From positions 6,944,001 through 7,008,000 of the forward strand of contig CP075497.1 of assembly GCA_021613535.1 (NCBI GenBank): a stretch of 64,000 bases of DNA. The letters are read 5' to 3'. Positions 23,623-35,249 of the stretch are shown in pieces. Under the pieces are notes generated by a model. The model was not told the DNA's origin, did not search any database, and saw only the letters and a list, made by a program, of their open reading frames with translations. The translations under genes and the position numbers were made by a program. Origin of the DNA: Adineta vaga. Taxonomy: Eukaryota; Rotifera. Position 1 is the stretch's first letter; every line of letters begins with the position of its first letter.

Positions 23623-26600
23623 ATGGCAACAAGTAGACAAACAACTTCTCCACGCTCTAGACGTAATTCTACTGACTCGGTAAGTTCATACATCTCGTCG
23701 TTCTCACCAATCATCTACATCACATCCATTTCTTTATTTAAGAGAGCTTCTATGTGGGAAAACCTCTTAAATCAATTTACGCAAACAAAACAAGATGCAC
23801 CCTTCGCTGATCATGCAAACCATGAAGATTCATCGGATGAAGATCCAATCATTGATGGTAATGGAGATTCTGAAATCGACTCAGATGCTTCACTTTCACC
23901 ACCTATTACTATATCTTCTACGATTTCTCCTGTCGACAATCAATCCAAACCATGGCAATCACCTACAAAACACGAAAAACTAACTATCATCATCAATCAA
24001 CAACAAAACTCTGACGACATCTCTCAAAAACGACGAATAGGACGTAATTTCACTACACCAGATCTTACCTGGAAAGATGAGCAACAAAAACTTACCGCTT
24101 TTCATTTTGGACTAACAGCATTGCATATACAATTTGATCAACCTCGACAGATCAATATTGAGATGTTGTGTCTATCATCATCACCCTCAAGTCCTTTTTG
24201 GTTGACATTTAACAAGCAAAAGCAAACACAAAAACGACAATCTCACCGTCATCGTGATGACGACTCATCGCAACGGCCAGTACAACATCAGCTGACAGAT
24301 GATTTGAAAGTTGAGCTACAATATGGTGCACTAACTGATCTTGATCATTTTCGATATTCACCAGATCATTTCTGGTCCAACGAGAAATACATGTCATGGT
24401 GTATGTATTTACATGATAAACATAAAAATGGTGGATGTATTGAATGGATATTCAGAAATAGTGAGAAGAGAAGAAAGAAGCAACTTTTATTGACAAATAT
24501 CAATCATGTGGTTGTTGTTGATATGAGTGAAGAAGGTTTTGATATATATATTTGTCAACGCTGCAACATGAATGAATTCGAAGCTAATTCTAATAATAAC
24601 AACCAGCGGAATGACAATGAAGGAACACGATCAAGAAGCTCATCCAAAGGTCGTAATCAACGACAATCAAATCATCGATCAAACTCTCGACCAAAAGCAC
24701 CACCTTCATTCTCGCCAGCACCCCATCCAGTATCTCATCAAGCTCGACAACCACGACGTACATATTACGATCGATATCAGCGAGTCGGCACTTGTGCTGG
24801 CTCGTATTTTTCAACTGTTCGATTCAGCGTTCACATCAATCCGCTTCATCTCTCAAACAAAACGAAACCTAATATTGTTCTTCGAATCAAACAACTCCTT
24901 TCCTTGTTCATTGAATACTTTCTTGAACAAAACATCACTGTCTGTTATGGAAAAGTCACTTCAGATATTGGAGAAAAACCTTATCTGTTCTTTCAACCTA
25001 GAATTCCTTGTTTCCCAACATTAATCACAAAATATGCATGGCAACTTCTCTCCACAGTTGGATATCGTCTGCAACTACAAATACTTAATAATCAAGCATT
25101 TATTCAACGATTAACTCGAATTACGGAAGAAGAACAAAATGCTGATGAACTGTTTTATCGTGTTTGTGTTTATCTCTCACGTATGTTTGCATTGAAACCT
25201 TTCGTGAACATTGTTGACGAACTGGAACATGCTATTAATGAGTCAAAACAAAAGCGAGATGCATCTGCATATGGTTTAGTAAGTAAAATCGAGACGAATA
25301 AAGAAAATGAAGCATATATTCCATCGGTGACATTGACACCAACAACTATCCGTGTCAAGCCACTCAAACTGTGCCGAACTAATCGAGTTGTTCGTGCAAA
25401 TGAACAGTTTGGCAAATCATTGTATCATTTTGTTCTTGTCGATGTTCGAGATGAAAACGGTCGACAATTACCAGCTTTTCATTTTCGCGATTTGCGAATA
25501 TCATTACACAAATATCTTAGAAAGGGTTTTATGTTGATGGACGATGAACGACAGTATACATATTTACATCATTCTCAATCTCAATTACGAGAAAGACAGT
25601 TTTGGTTTTATCATCATCACGATCAAAATGATAACTATGGTAACAGGAGAAACATTAGCTTTTCTGATGCTTATAGATGGATGGTACATACTCTGGAGGA
25701 ACGGAATCCTGCTAAATATGCAGCACGTATGGCATTATGTTTTTCGACAACGAAAGCAACTGTCAAAGTAAGCGATACAATATAAAAACGAAAGCGATAT
25801 ATATATATGTGTTTGTGTTTGATAGGTACCGAAGGAGGCTGTTGAATATTTAGCTAATGACATTGAAGTTACAGTGAATGGGAAAACATTAACGTTTACA
25901 GATGGTTGTGGAACAATGTCTGAAAAGCTGAGAAACAAAGTACGTAAATATACTTTCATAAGAATCAGAAAAGGTGTAAAACTGATGAATTTTGAATAAT
26001 CTTTGAGATATTGAAGTGCTGTTACATTAGTTGACGAGTCTCAAAAGAACACTTCCTCTCATGTGAAATACAAGTATTTCTCAGTACTCTGACTACGTAT
26101 CTCTGCAGAGGTGAATCACTTCGACATTAAATCTGCTTATCACATACGTTACTTAGATTATAAAATTATTCGTTAGAACCGCTTTTATTTATTAACATTT
26201 TCTTTTTCAATTTTTACAGATTAAGAAAAGTTATGGTACTGCAAATGACTTTAGTGCTGTTCAATTTCGATATGGCGGTTGTAAAGGTGTGGTTAGTCTT
26301 GACATGAGACTCCGAAAAGAAAAACATCTGTACATTCGTCCTTCGATGAAGAAATTCACTTCTCATCATGAAATATTCGAAGTTTGTAAACTATCTGCAC
26401 CCCGATGTGTATTTCTGAACCGACAAGCCATTCTTCTTCTCGATTACCGCAAAATATCATCCATCTTATTTCTTCAACTACAACAACAAAATCATCTACA
26501 ACTCATTCGTGCACTTCTCAGAAATCAAGATGCACAAAAACTCATCCTTCAAAAGATTCCTCCATGGTTCTTACCGAACGACATTCATCGAGTGAACATT

Positions 26601-28604
26601 GATTATATTCGTGAACCATTCTTTCGACAACTTGTCATCAGTTCATGTTTACAATCAACGAGAGATCTACTCAATCGAACACGAATACGAATTCCATCAA
26701 ACGAAGGACGCAATATGATGGGTATTGTTGATGAATACAATGTTCTCAAACCAGGCCAAGTGTTTGTTCAATTTACTCTACTTAATCAAGAATCCAATAA
26801 TAACCAAAAGAACAAGGAAACTCTTATTCTCGACAATCAAAAAGTTGTCATTACAAAGAACCCATGTCATCATCCAGGTGACATTCGAACATTCACCGCA
26901 GTTGATTATCCTCAATTGAGACATCTCAAAGATGTAGTGATCTTTTCACAACAAGGCGAACGGCCAGCTCCACATGATATCAGTGGATCGGATCTTGATG
27001 GTGATGAATATCTTGTTCTTTGGCACAAAGATTTTGTTCCATGTCGCACAGATAATGCTCAGCCTTATGATTATGATTCAAAAATACAGACTGAGGATCA
27101 CCCTAGAGCAAGTGACAGAGACGTTATCGCAAATAAAATACTCGAAATTGCTGAACAAGATTGTCTAGGAAGACTTTCAAACTTACATTTGGCATATTCT
27201 GATAAGTTTGGTGTTGACAGTGATGTGATACCAAAAGACGGTGTCCTATCAACAATAAAATTAGCTGGTGCAATAAGCCAAGAAGTTGATAGTGGTAAGA
27301 CAGGATATCATCCTCTGAATGAAGCTAATATAAGAAGGTTAAATGATGCATTGAAAAACGAACGACCTGATTACATGGACAATGCAAATTTTGATCATTA
27401 TAAATCAGATCATATTCTTGGTATGACTGTTTTCTTCATTAACTAATGATTATGATTATGAATTGTATATTTAGGTGAATTGTATCGCTCGTCAAAACGA
27501 ACACTACCAGGATGGAATCGATTGGTTCGATATCATCGTCATCTTCGTCACTTAGAAGTACGAACGCATATTGATCCAGATGAAGAAAGAGAAGACGAAG
27601 GAGACAATCAGGACAATAAAAACACAGGCATTCAAATTGATCCATCATTTGTGAGTGCTATTGATCGTAATCACCCTCATTATCAGGAATGCGTTGAATT
27701 TGCCAAGAAACTAGCGTTGGTATATCGTCAAGAAATGTTTGAAATTCTGAATCTATATGGTTTATCCCATGAAAGTGATTTATGGTGTCGAAATTCCATC
27801 AACAGTCTCACTGGTGAACTTGAAGATACTGCTTATACAGAACTTGAACAACTGGTGACACGAACGAAAACTCGTTTTCATACAGAACAAGTCATTTATT
27901 GCGAGAAAGGCGAATGTAATGATAATAGTCCACTAGATGATTTGTGTCATACTTGCCGAAAGCGACAACAAGCGATGAGTGTGGCATGTTACTGTGAATG
28001 CTATGGTAACAATCATGCTCTAGAAGATGCACCGATTTTAAGTTTACCATGGTTATTTGCTACTCCCCTTTTGCAACATCGAGTAGATCAACAGTCTTCA
28101 TCATCATTACGAGAAGGCCCACTTGGCCTTGCAATGCAGGAATCCCTCTACTTAATGTTCGAGAGACGCCGTTTTTGGCTCAATGATTTAAAAGCAGAGT
28201 TTGCAACATCAACTAACTCGAAATTGAAAGAAGTGCATCTCAAAGTGAATCTTTGTATATTTATTGAAATAGTTCAACAATATATGCAACCGTATATGAA
28301 ACAAAAGGAGTATTCACATTGGCCAATGATTCTAAGTCGTTTCATTCAACGTTTAGAAGGATTGGAAGCGAACGATGATTGGACACTTGTGATGAAATCA
28401 CATATTGTAAACGAAGTTGATACGTATGTTGTTTTGCTGGTATCTGAAGAAATAGAAGATGAATTGATGCATGACTATTTCGACCAATTATTAAAGACAT
28501 GTTATGAAAAAGGACGATTAACAAATGATATTGCTTTCCTGAAAATTAGTGAAGCCATTATATTATTACTACAAAAAATGGCTATAAACCAGACAATTTT
28601 CTAG
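23623..28604 (+). CDS. Cellular RNA-dependent RNA polymerase (QDE-1/RRF/EGO-1 type)
   Basis: The eukaryotic RdRP family copies RNA into double-stranded RNA to feed or amplify small-RNA silencing. Main exons 23623-25767, 25826-25939, 26220-27420 and 27475-28604 join in phase to 1529 aa, or 1508 aa if the candidate in-frame intron 23680-23742 is removed. Family blocks are TFTDGCGTMSEKL (exon 2), VQFRYGGCKGVVSLD, SCLQSTRDLLNRTRIRIPS, LKPGQVFVQF, NPCHHPGDIRTF, and the catalytic SGSDLDGDEYLVLWH. The three DLDGD aspartates at 26991-27005 are intact. The N-terminus is acidic and disordered with an RS/basic stretch (about residues 325-380). A C-terminal cysteine cluster (CEKGEC ... CHTCRKR ... CYCECYG, about 27900-28010) is unusual. 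No stop or frameshift interrupts it, so it looks functional. RdRP expansion is known in bdelloid rotifers. Confidence 0.93.
23680..23742 (+). other. candidate 63-nt in-frame (3n) intron in RdRP
   Basis: A GTAAGT donor follows ACTGACTCG, and the segment ends in a pyrimidine-rich TTCTTTATTTAAG acceptor. The length, 63 nt, is typical of introns in this window and divisible by three, and it contains no in-frame stop. Both spliced and retained forms therefore keep the frame, adding or omitting 21 hydrophobic residues (SSYISSFSPIIYITSISLF) near the N-terminus. Confidence 0.6.
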
Positions 28605-29172
28605 AAAAACAAAAACTTTTCTTTCTTCTATTATATCTGATGTGTCGTTCTCTTTTTAATCTAGATCATAATTCAAATTTTAATTATATAGTTTAGGGAT
28701 CTCTTTAAGTTCGAATTGATTTCAATTTTAAGCTTATTCAACCCTGAATTTATGATATGCGATTTTTTCTATTTTAAAAAATTGATTTTATTGAATACGG
28801 TGACACTTGCATTCATGTGTATCGAGAAACGACATTAAGTTTTGATACTGTCACATATCTTGTGTGCATTTGAAAACCAGTGAGTTGTCTCTTATTTAAC
28901 AAGGAACCATTCGATAGACTAACATAATTCATTCATTCATTTTGAATAAAACTGAAATGTGATAAATAAATGAAAATCTTGCATCTTCATTTGATTGTCG
29001 ATAGCGCCGTCTACATTTACTCTAGTTACTATTGGTCGTTATTTCATCTTCTTAATTTTCTTCTCTTTCTCTCTTCTTCTTCTCCTCAAGTGAGTGTGAG
29101 CATGATCTTGATCAATACGTAATTTTAAAATATTGTTTTTAATAGATTATTCTACCTATTTTACCTATAATC
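28605..29172. other. intergenic region, no gene seen
   Basis: About 570 bp between the RdRP and the RING/B-box gene. It is AT-rich, with a CTTCTT-rich stretch near 29050-29090 and a TTTTTAATAG acceptor-like site ending at 29145, 27 bp before the next ATG. Confidence 0.5.
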
Positions 29173-31424
29173 ATGATGGAATTTGATAATGTTCCTCTTG
29201 ATATAAATACAAATAATGAAAATAAAATCCTCTCATCATCATTACTAGACGAAATAACATGTGCTATTTGTTTGGATATATTCGAAGAACCAAAACGAAC
29301 ATCATGTTTACATGTTGCATGTCGTCGTTGTTTAGAAGAATATCATCATTCATGTAAAAATGAGTCGGATGTTGCTACTTGTAAGATTGTCTTTTGAATT
29401 CAATCATTAAATGATTGATTCTTTCTGTGTTCTTTTTCTTCACTAGGTCCTCAATGTCGAGCACCATCCATTCATTTACCAAACGGTGATGCTAGTTGTC
29501 TTCCACCAGCAATTGATAAAGAACAACTGATAAAAATCTATCGACACGAGCAAGAAGTTGAAAATAAACATATCGGTAAGTTGCAAAACTAAATATCGTT
29601 GATTTCGTTCAATAAAACTCTCGTTTAGGTCTATGTTCATTATGTCAAAATGAATCAGCTAATCTCTATGGTCGTTGTTTTCAATGTCAAGAAAATTATT
29701 GTCAAATATGTTTTGGATATCATGCACATTTTCATTCGGCACCATCTCATATTACTCGAACTTTTAATGAAATTCGTCTTTTACCAAAAGCTCCAATTGA
29801 ATTTAGTGAAAATACATCTCTTGTTTGTTCACAACGGCATAATAAACGACCACTGGAATTTTTTTGTACGAAATGTTCCGAATGTCTTTGTTCGGAATGT
29901 CTTATCGATGAACATACATCTTATCATCGACAACAACATCATACGATAAAACTTTTATCTCAAATTGCACAAGAAAATCGTTATCAATTAGAACGTTTGT
30001 ATGTAAATAAATTAAAATCTTTACATCGAGAATTAAATGAAGCTATTGAATATATAAGTAAAATTCTTGATCGTGATCAACGTTTATTTCTTATTTTTGA
30101 ACAATTACAAAAACAAGAAGAAAAAGTCAATGAACTTGATAAATTAATTCAAACACTAGTTAATCATGCACACGATGTTCATGTTGTATCATATGAAAAA
30201 GAAGCCAAAGAACAATTAACGGAAATTTTACATGAAAGACCACCAAGACCAAGACAAGGATTTTTACTTAATGGATTAAGATTTGAACCTATTTCAAGTA
30301 AATATAAATCGATCGATATCGTTCTATTTTTCATTATTAAGTATCAAAAGTAATGTTCCTAGAACAGAAACTGTCAAAAACTACTCTGTTTAACTTCACA
30401 ATTAAATCTCATAGGAATTCTATTGAAACCTTCGTTTATTGATCACAACTAATCTTCAAAAAGTCTAGATCATACTCTTTCTAATTGGTAATCTTCTTTT
30501 CTTCTAGACGCAAAATCTTTGATGAGAATAACATTACCATTTGAAGTACTTCCAACAGTTAACGATCCAATTGCTCAACATGTTGAACATGTTTATCTAG
30601 ATTTTATTCAAGTGAAAAATAAAACCTATTCAAAACCAATAATTGGTTATCAAGTATCTTATGAACAATCTGATTCGACATTTTTACGTCTTTTTGGTTC
30701 ATTTATTCCTCAACAAATGAAACAATTTACATGTTCACTTTATACATATTGTTATCCGAATAAACAATTTATTAAACAAGATACAACAGAATTTCTTTTT
30801 AGTTTTCCCAAAAGATTTGATCAAGAAATCAAACAAAAAAGTAAACAAGATCTTATCACTTATACAGATTCTGATGATCAGATAACAATTCTCTATGATT
30901 ACAAAATGGATTTGATCACAGTTAAACAAATCAATCTTGTCTTCGGTTTAGCAATACATGAAAGAAAGAAAGAAAATTTTCTTGGTTATGATTTACAATT
31001 AACATCAATTCATATTCGTCTATTATCTAAAAAGCAAAAGCTACTTATCTGTGGATTAAAATCAAATAATAATAAATTAATTTGTTTTATGTATGATTTA
31101 AATACACTCGATATTCTTGATACATATTCTTGTTATATTGGACAAAATATTCAACATATTCTTGATGTTATGATATATAATGATGAGACAATCTTTCTAT
31201 GTTTTCAAACTGTTGATCAACGATTATTTATGTGGATTGGAAAAGAATATATGGAAGAAATAGGTTTCAGTGGAATTGAACTTGGAGAAAATAAATGTAT
31301 CATTGATCGATTAGCGATTAGTGAATACATGGATATATTAGTAGCTTATCGAAATATAGAACAAGATGATACAAGAACTTGTTTTGCTATGAGCAAATAT
31401 TTAATTCCATATAGTGACAACTAA
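29173..31424 (+). CDS. TRIM-like RING/B-box/coiled-coil protein
   Basis: Four exons (29173-29380, 29447-29575, 29629-30297, 30508-31424) give 640 aa. A C3HC4 RING finger (CAICLDIFEEPKRTSCLHVACRRC ... CPQCRAP, about residues 33-75) is completed across the first intron. Two zinc-binding B-box-like segments follow: CSLCQNES...CQENYCQICFGYH and CSQRHNKRPLEFFCTKCSECLCSECLIDEH. A coiled coil comes next (about residues 255-330, with LNEAIEYISKILDRDQ and LQKQEEKVNELDKLI). The last 300 residues form a beta-rich C-terminal region with no recognised NHL, SPRY or filamin repeat. Proteins with this tripartite order are usually E3 ubiquitin ligases. A substrate is not predictable. It is convergent with TOM22, with 211 bp between the stop codons. 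Confidence 0.83.
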
Positions 31425-31635
31425 ATTTTATGACTTTTTGGATACGTTTTTTTTTGTTTTCTTGATTTCGAACGAATAAAATACAATCTGATGATACAAG
31501 ACATTTTCCTATGTTTATAGATTTTATTCTAGAATGTTGTTTTTTGATTGATCTTATTGTTAATTTTGTTGAATAGAACTAATCAACATGAAACATGAGT
31601 GCAGAAAAAAACGAAGAAAAATCAGTAAACTATTC

Positions 31636-32221
31636 TTAGAAAGCACCACCACCGACAGCACCTGCTGCAGCTTGTGGACCGAGAAGAATCGATCGTTGTT
31701 CTCGACTAATTTGTTCGGCAACTTGTAATAATTCTTTTTGAATTAGAATTGGAAAAACAAGAACACACATTGTTGAAGTTACCCTAGATTAATCAATGAA
31801 TATCAGCGAATGTAAAAGAAAATCTATTCTATGTAACTTACCACCATGCTGCTGAACGACCTTTGCTATAAGCAAATTTTGATGTATCAACCACTGCACG
31901 ATTAACTTTTCCAACGGTATTCTGAACACTTTCTGGAAACATTTCTTTCAATGCAGCAATACGTTCAAGTATGGTTTCATCTTCTAACAATAAATCATCA
32001 TCATCATCCTCTTCGTTCACATGTCTCACAGTTGTTGTCATCATTGGTTGATGAACACGAACTGCTTGTTGTTGAATAGCTTCGATTAATTCTGGATCAA
32101 TTGAATCATTTTCCATTAACGATCCGGCTGTTGCTGAATTCATCATCATCATTTCAGCAGTTGGAGAGAATTCAAGACCATCTTGTGATGATAAAAGTTG
32201 TCGGAGAACTTCTTCATCCAT
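31636..32221 (-). CDS. TOMM22: Mitochondrial import receptor subunit TOM22 homolog
   Basis: TOM22 is the central receptor of the outer-membrane TOM complex. Exons 32221-31842 and 31783-31636 give 175 aa. The N-terminal half is acidic (EEDDDDDLLLEDE), as expected for its cytosolic presequence-binding face. Next comes the conserved ETILERIAALKEMFPESVQ...GKVNRAVV block, a single hydrophobic anchor spanning the intron (GRSAAWWVTSTMCVLVFPILI), and the characteristic short tail REQRSILLGPQ, matching vertebrate QRQILLGP. The N-terminal extension is somewhat longer than in vertebrates (about 142 aa). It lies downstream of GNL1 on the same strand. Confidence 0.9.
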
Positions 32222-32725
32222 AATTTTATTTTGTTTTTTTTTAATTTTTTGATTTCAAATCTAAAATTTAGAATTTACTTCATATTTTAACAGATATACA
32301 TTACAATCGATAATGATTTATCTAAAGAAATAAATATGTACATATTAATGAAAATAAACCTCAACCGATAGAGCATAGTTTTTATCAAAATATTCATTTG
32401 GTGTTTTTTTTTTCGAACAAAAAGAAATTTCATCAATAATACAGAAGAAAAAAAAAATAATAAAATACAGAAAAATAAAGATACTTGGAAGATCCACTAT
32501 ATAGAGATACTTAACTTTCTTGATTAGAATGAATGAATGAAAAATAGATCGTATTATTTCTTTCGTTTTTGATTAATCACGAATAATCAAAGAAGAAAAT
32601 TATAATCGACAATCACTTGAGAAATTTATACATAGAAACTGTTCATTTATCCGAAGAACATCTAATTTCTAACACGAAAAGAGTATTTATTGAATGAAAG
32701 ACAACAATCATTGAAAATCTCCTGT
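32222..32725. other. spacer between TOM22 and GNL1
   Basis: About 500 bp with no gene. It is AT-rich with A-tracts (32439-32460). In minus orientation it carries the GNL1 3'UTR and then the TOM22 promoter and 5'UTR. A minus-strand AAATTTTAG acceptor-like site ends at 32261, about 39 bp before the TOM22 ATG. Confidence 0.5.
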
Positions 32726-34932
32726 TTAATCCACTTCTTCTACACTATCATTATTTTCATGTTGATTGCTGTTACTCGATTTACGTCTTGTTCGTCTTCG
32801 GATATTTTTTATCAGTTTTAATTCGTCTTTTTCATCATTATCACGATTAAATACATCGAATCGATTGAGTTCACTAACTCGATCAGGTCCTTGATCACTT
32901 GCAGATGCACTACATGATGCTAATTGATGATCATCACTCGTTGGAAATGCTTCACTATCATCACCAGCTGATATATCACTGTCAGGACGTTTTTGTTTAT
33001 CAACAGCTGATTGAATTTGCTGTTCTAGTTCGATCGCTCGAGGATCGGATATAAATCGTTCTGGAAAAAAAACAAATGACATAAGAAAATAGATGAAAAA
33101 ATAAATTTTAAATACCTTTATCAGCAGCAAAACCAGGTGGTCGAAGACATAAATTAATTCGGCCATCAAGTGCTAAACGAAGAATATGGTTAGCAGCTCG
33201 ATAAACATCAGGACGTGATGCTTTTGCTGTAAGAAATCCACGTTTTAATGCCCATGCTACAAGAAAAATCAATACACATATCGAAATCTTTTGTAATCTA
33301 CAACCATTCGAGAGGAATCTTACCTTCACAAATATCCATGGCACTATAATTCGGTGTATCTTGCTCTAATCTTTCGATTTTAAGGATCTTTGTTATTGGT
33401 AACCATTGAGCAAGGTATCCAACAGATGTATACGGCTCTTGCACTTGTGCAATTGGATAAATTCCAGCTAGAATCTTTTGAAAAACAAAACAAAATGTTA
33501 ATTTTTACAAAATTATATAGTAGATTTTTCACTTACTTGTAATGGTCGTTCAACATAAGAAGGAAAAACTAAACCTGGACAATCACATAAACGAACAGTT
33601 GATGTTAACTGTATCGTTTGAAAATGTTTTGTATGTCCTGGTGTACGTGATACACTGACAACTTTATGACCCACAATACTATTTAAAACTGACGATTTAC
33701 CAACATTTGGATAACCTGTAAAACCTAATGTAATATGATTAGTCGTTATATTCGTATTTGTTAATGGTGAAACATCAATGTTCTCTTGTTTGATATCATT
33801 AGTCATCGTTTCACCTTCCATACATTCTTGAATATGTTGTTTCCATGATGATAAATCAATACGTGAACCAACAAGAGATGATATGCACTCAAATAATGCC
33901 AATGGACCAATTGCGTAATAATTTTTTCGACGAACAATTCGTGCCATAACTTGATAATTATCAAAATCGCCACGTGTTGTTGATAAATCTTTTGGATACG
34001 ATGTATATGTAAGAATATGTAATTGAGGAAATTTTTGCGAAAAATAATCTTTGACAGCGACGACAATTGATGGTGGTGCAAGGTCGATTTTATTCAAAAT
34101 AACAATTAATTGTTTCTTATGAACGCGTGTCACATAATCATAAAGTGTTGGAGAAAAATGAAGAACCTAGAAAAACGATAAATGACATGCTACGATCAAT
34201 AGAAGAAAATTTAAATTACAGCAAAACGAATATCGACAATCATTAGAATAATATCACAAATTTCGACTGTTCGCCATAATTGTCGCCATGTTTCTAAATT
34301 CATTTCAAAATAACTGAGATGTTCCGGTTCAAAATTAGCAAAGATTTTATCCAAATAATTCTAAATAGAAATTTATTCTTGTAATAAAAACGAAAAAATT
34401 TTCTTTTACATTGAAATATGTTTTTTCTTGTTCTTCTAATTTTTCCTTAGTCATATCGTATGTCCATGGTGGTCGTATAGGCATATCAAGAGCACTACCA
34501 GGTCGATAGATTTGTTCAATCGGAATTTCCAAAGATTCTTCTGGAAGTTTTTTAAGTGGTAATTGAGCGAGTTTTTTTCGTCGATCAATCTCGTCACGAG
34601 ATTCACGTTGAAAATGAAGACGATATCTAAAAACTAAATGATTCAGTATTGAAGATATCAATGAAGCACTTACCGATTTGGATTATGTCCTGTCGGATCA
34701 CGAACAGGTTGTTCATTAATTCGACGACGAGCATTATGTGCCGTGTTCACATCAAAAGTACCTGATTCTTCATCTGAATCAGCCCATTTGTCACCTAGAT
34801 AGAAATTGATTGATAATTGTATTTTCAAAGACAACAATGAAAATTACCTTGTGCTCGAATTTTTTCTCTTTTCAATTTCAATTGTTCTTTTTTCTTTTTG
34901 GAACTAAATGGTTTCTTTCTTGCACCACTCAT
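32726..34932 (-). CDS. GNL1: Guanine nucleotide-binding protein-like 1, circularly permuted GTPase
   Basis: This is a YlqF/YawG-type GTPase of the nucleolar/ribosome-associated group. Eight exons carry a basic start MSGARKKPFSSKKKKEQLKLK, then DPTGHNPNRYRLHFQRESRDE and YRPGSALDMPIRPPWTYDMT. The permuted G-motif order is intact: G4 NKIDLAPP, then G1 GYPNVGKSSVLNSI, then the G2 region SRTPGHTKHFQ and G3 DCPGLVFP. Next come ILAGIYPIAQVQEPYTSVGYL and RPDVYRAANHILRLALDGRINLCLRPPG. The tail is acidic and basic disordered sequence ending VEEVD. Similarity to human GNL1 is continuous through all blocks. The permutation is a family trait, not an anomaly. The start codon is 317 bp downstream of the UGDH stop. 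Confidence 0.94.
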
Positions 34933-35249
34933 TGATCGTTTTCTTATGATAAAATCTTTAAAAACGAAATTGAATTACATTAAGTTTCAATAAAAAAAAA
35001 AGAGGAAGAAGCTTATTTTTATTATTCTCAAGAAAAAATATCCAAAAAAAAGCGAAAAATTCATTATATATGATAACATATACACATATAAATTGAAGGA
35101 AAAATAATGCTTGATGCAATTATATAATGCAAGAAGAAAGCGACCATATCTTCAAATCACAATAATGCTTCGCATTCATCTAAGTATCGTTGAAGTTCGT
35201 TGTCATATGCAAATGAAATTAGGATAAAAGAAAAAAAATAGATGGTTTT

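Noticed and set aside
33513-34133. Unusual order of GTP-binding motifs in GNL1 as a rearrangement
   Set aside because: Circular permutation (G4 before G1) is the normal state of this GTPase family.
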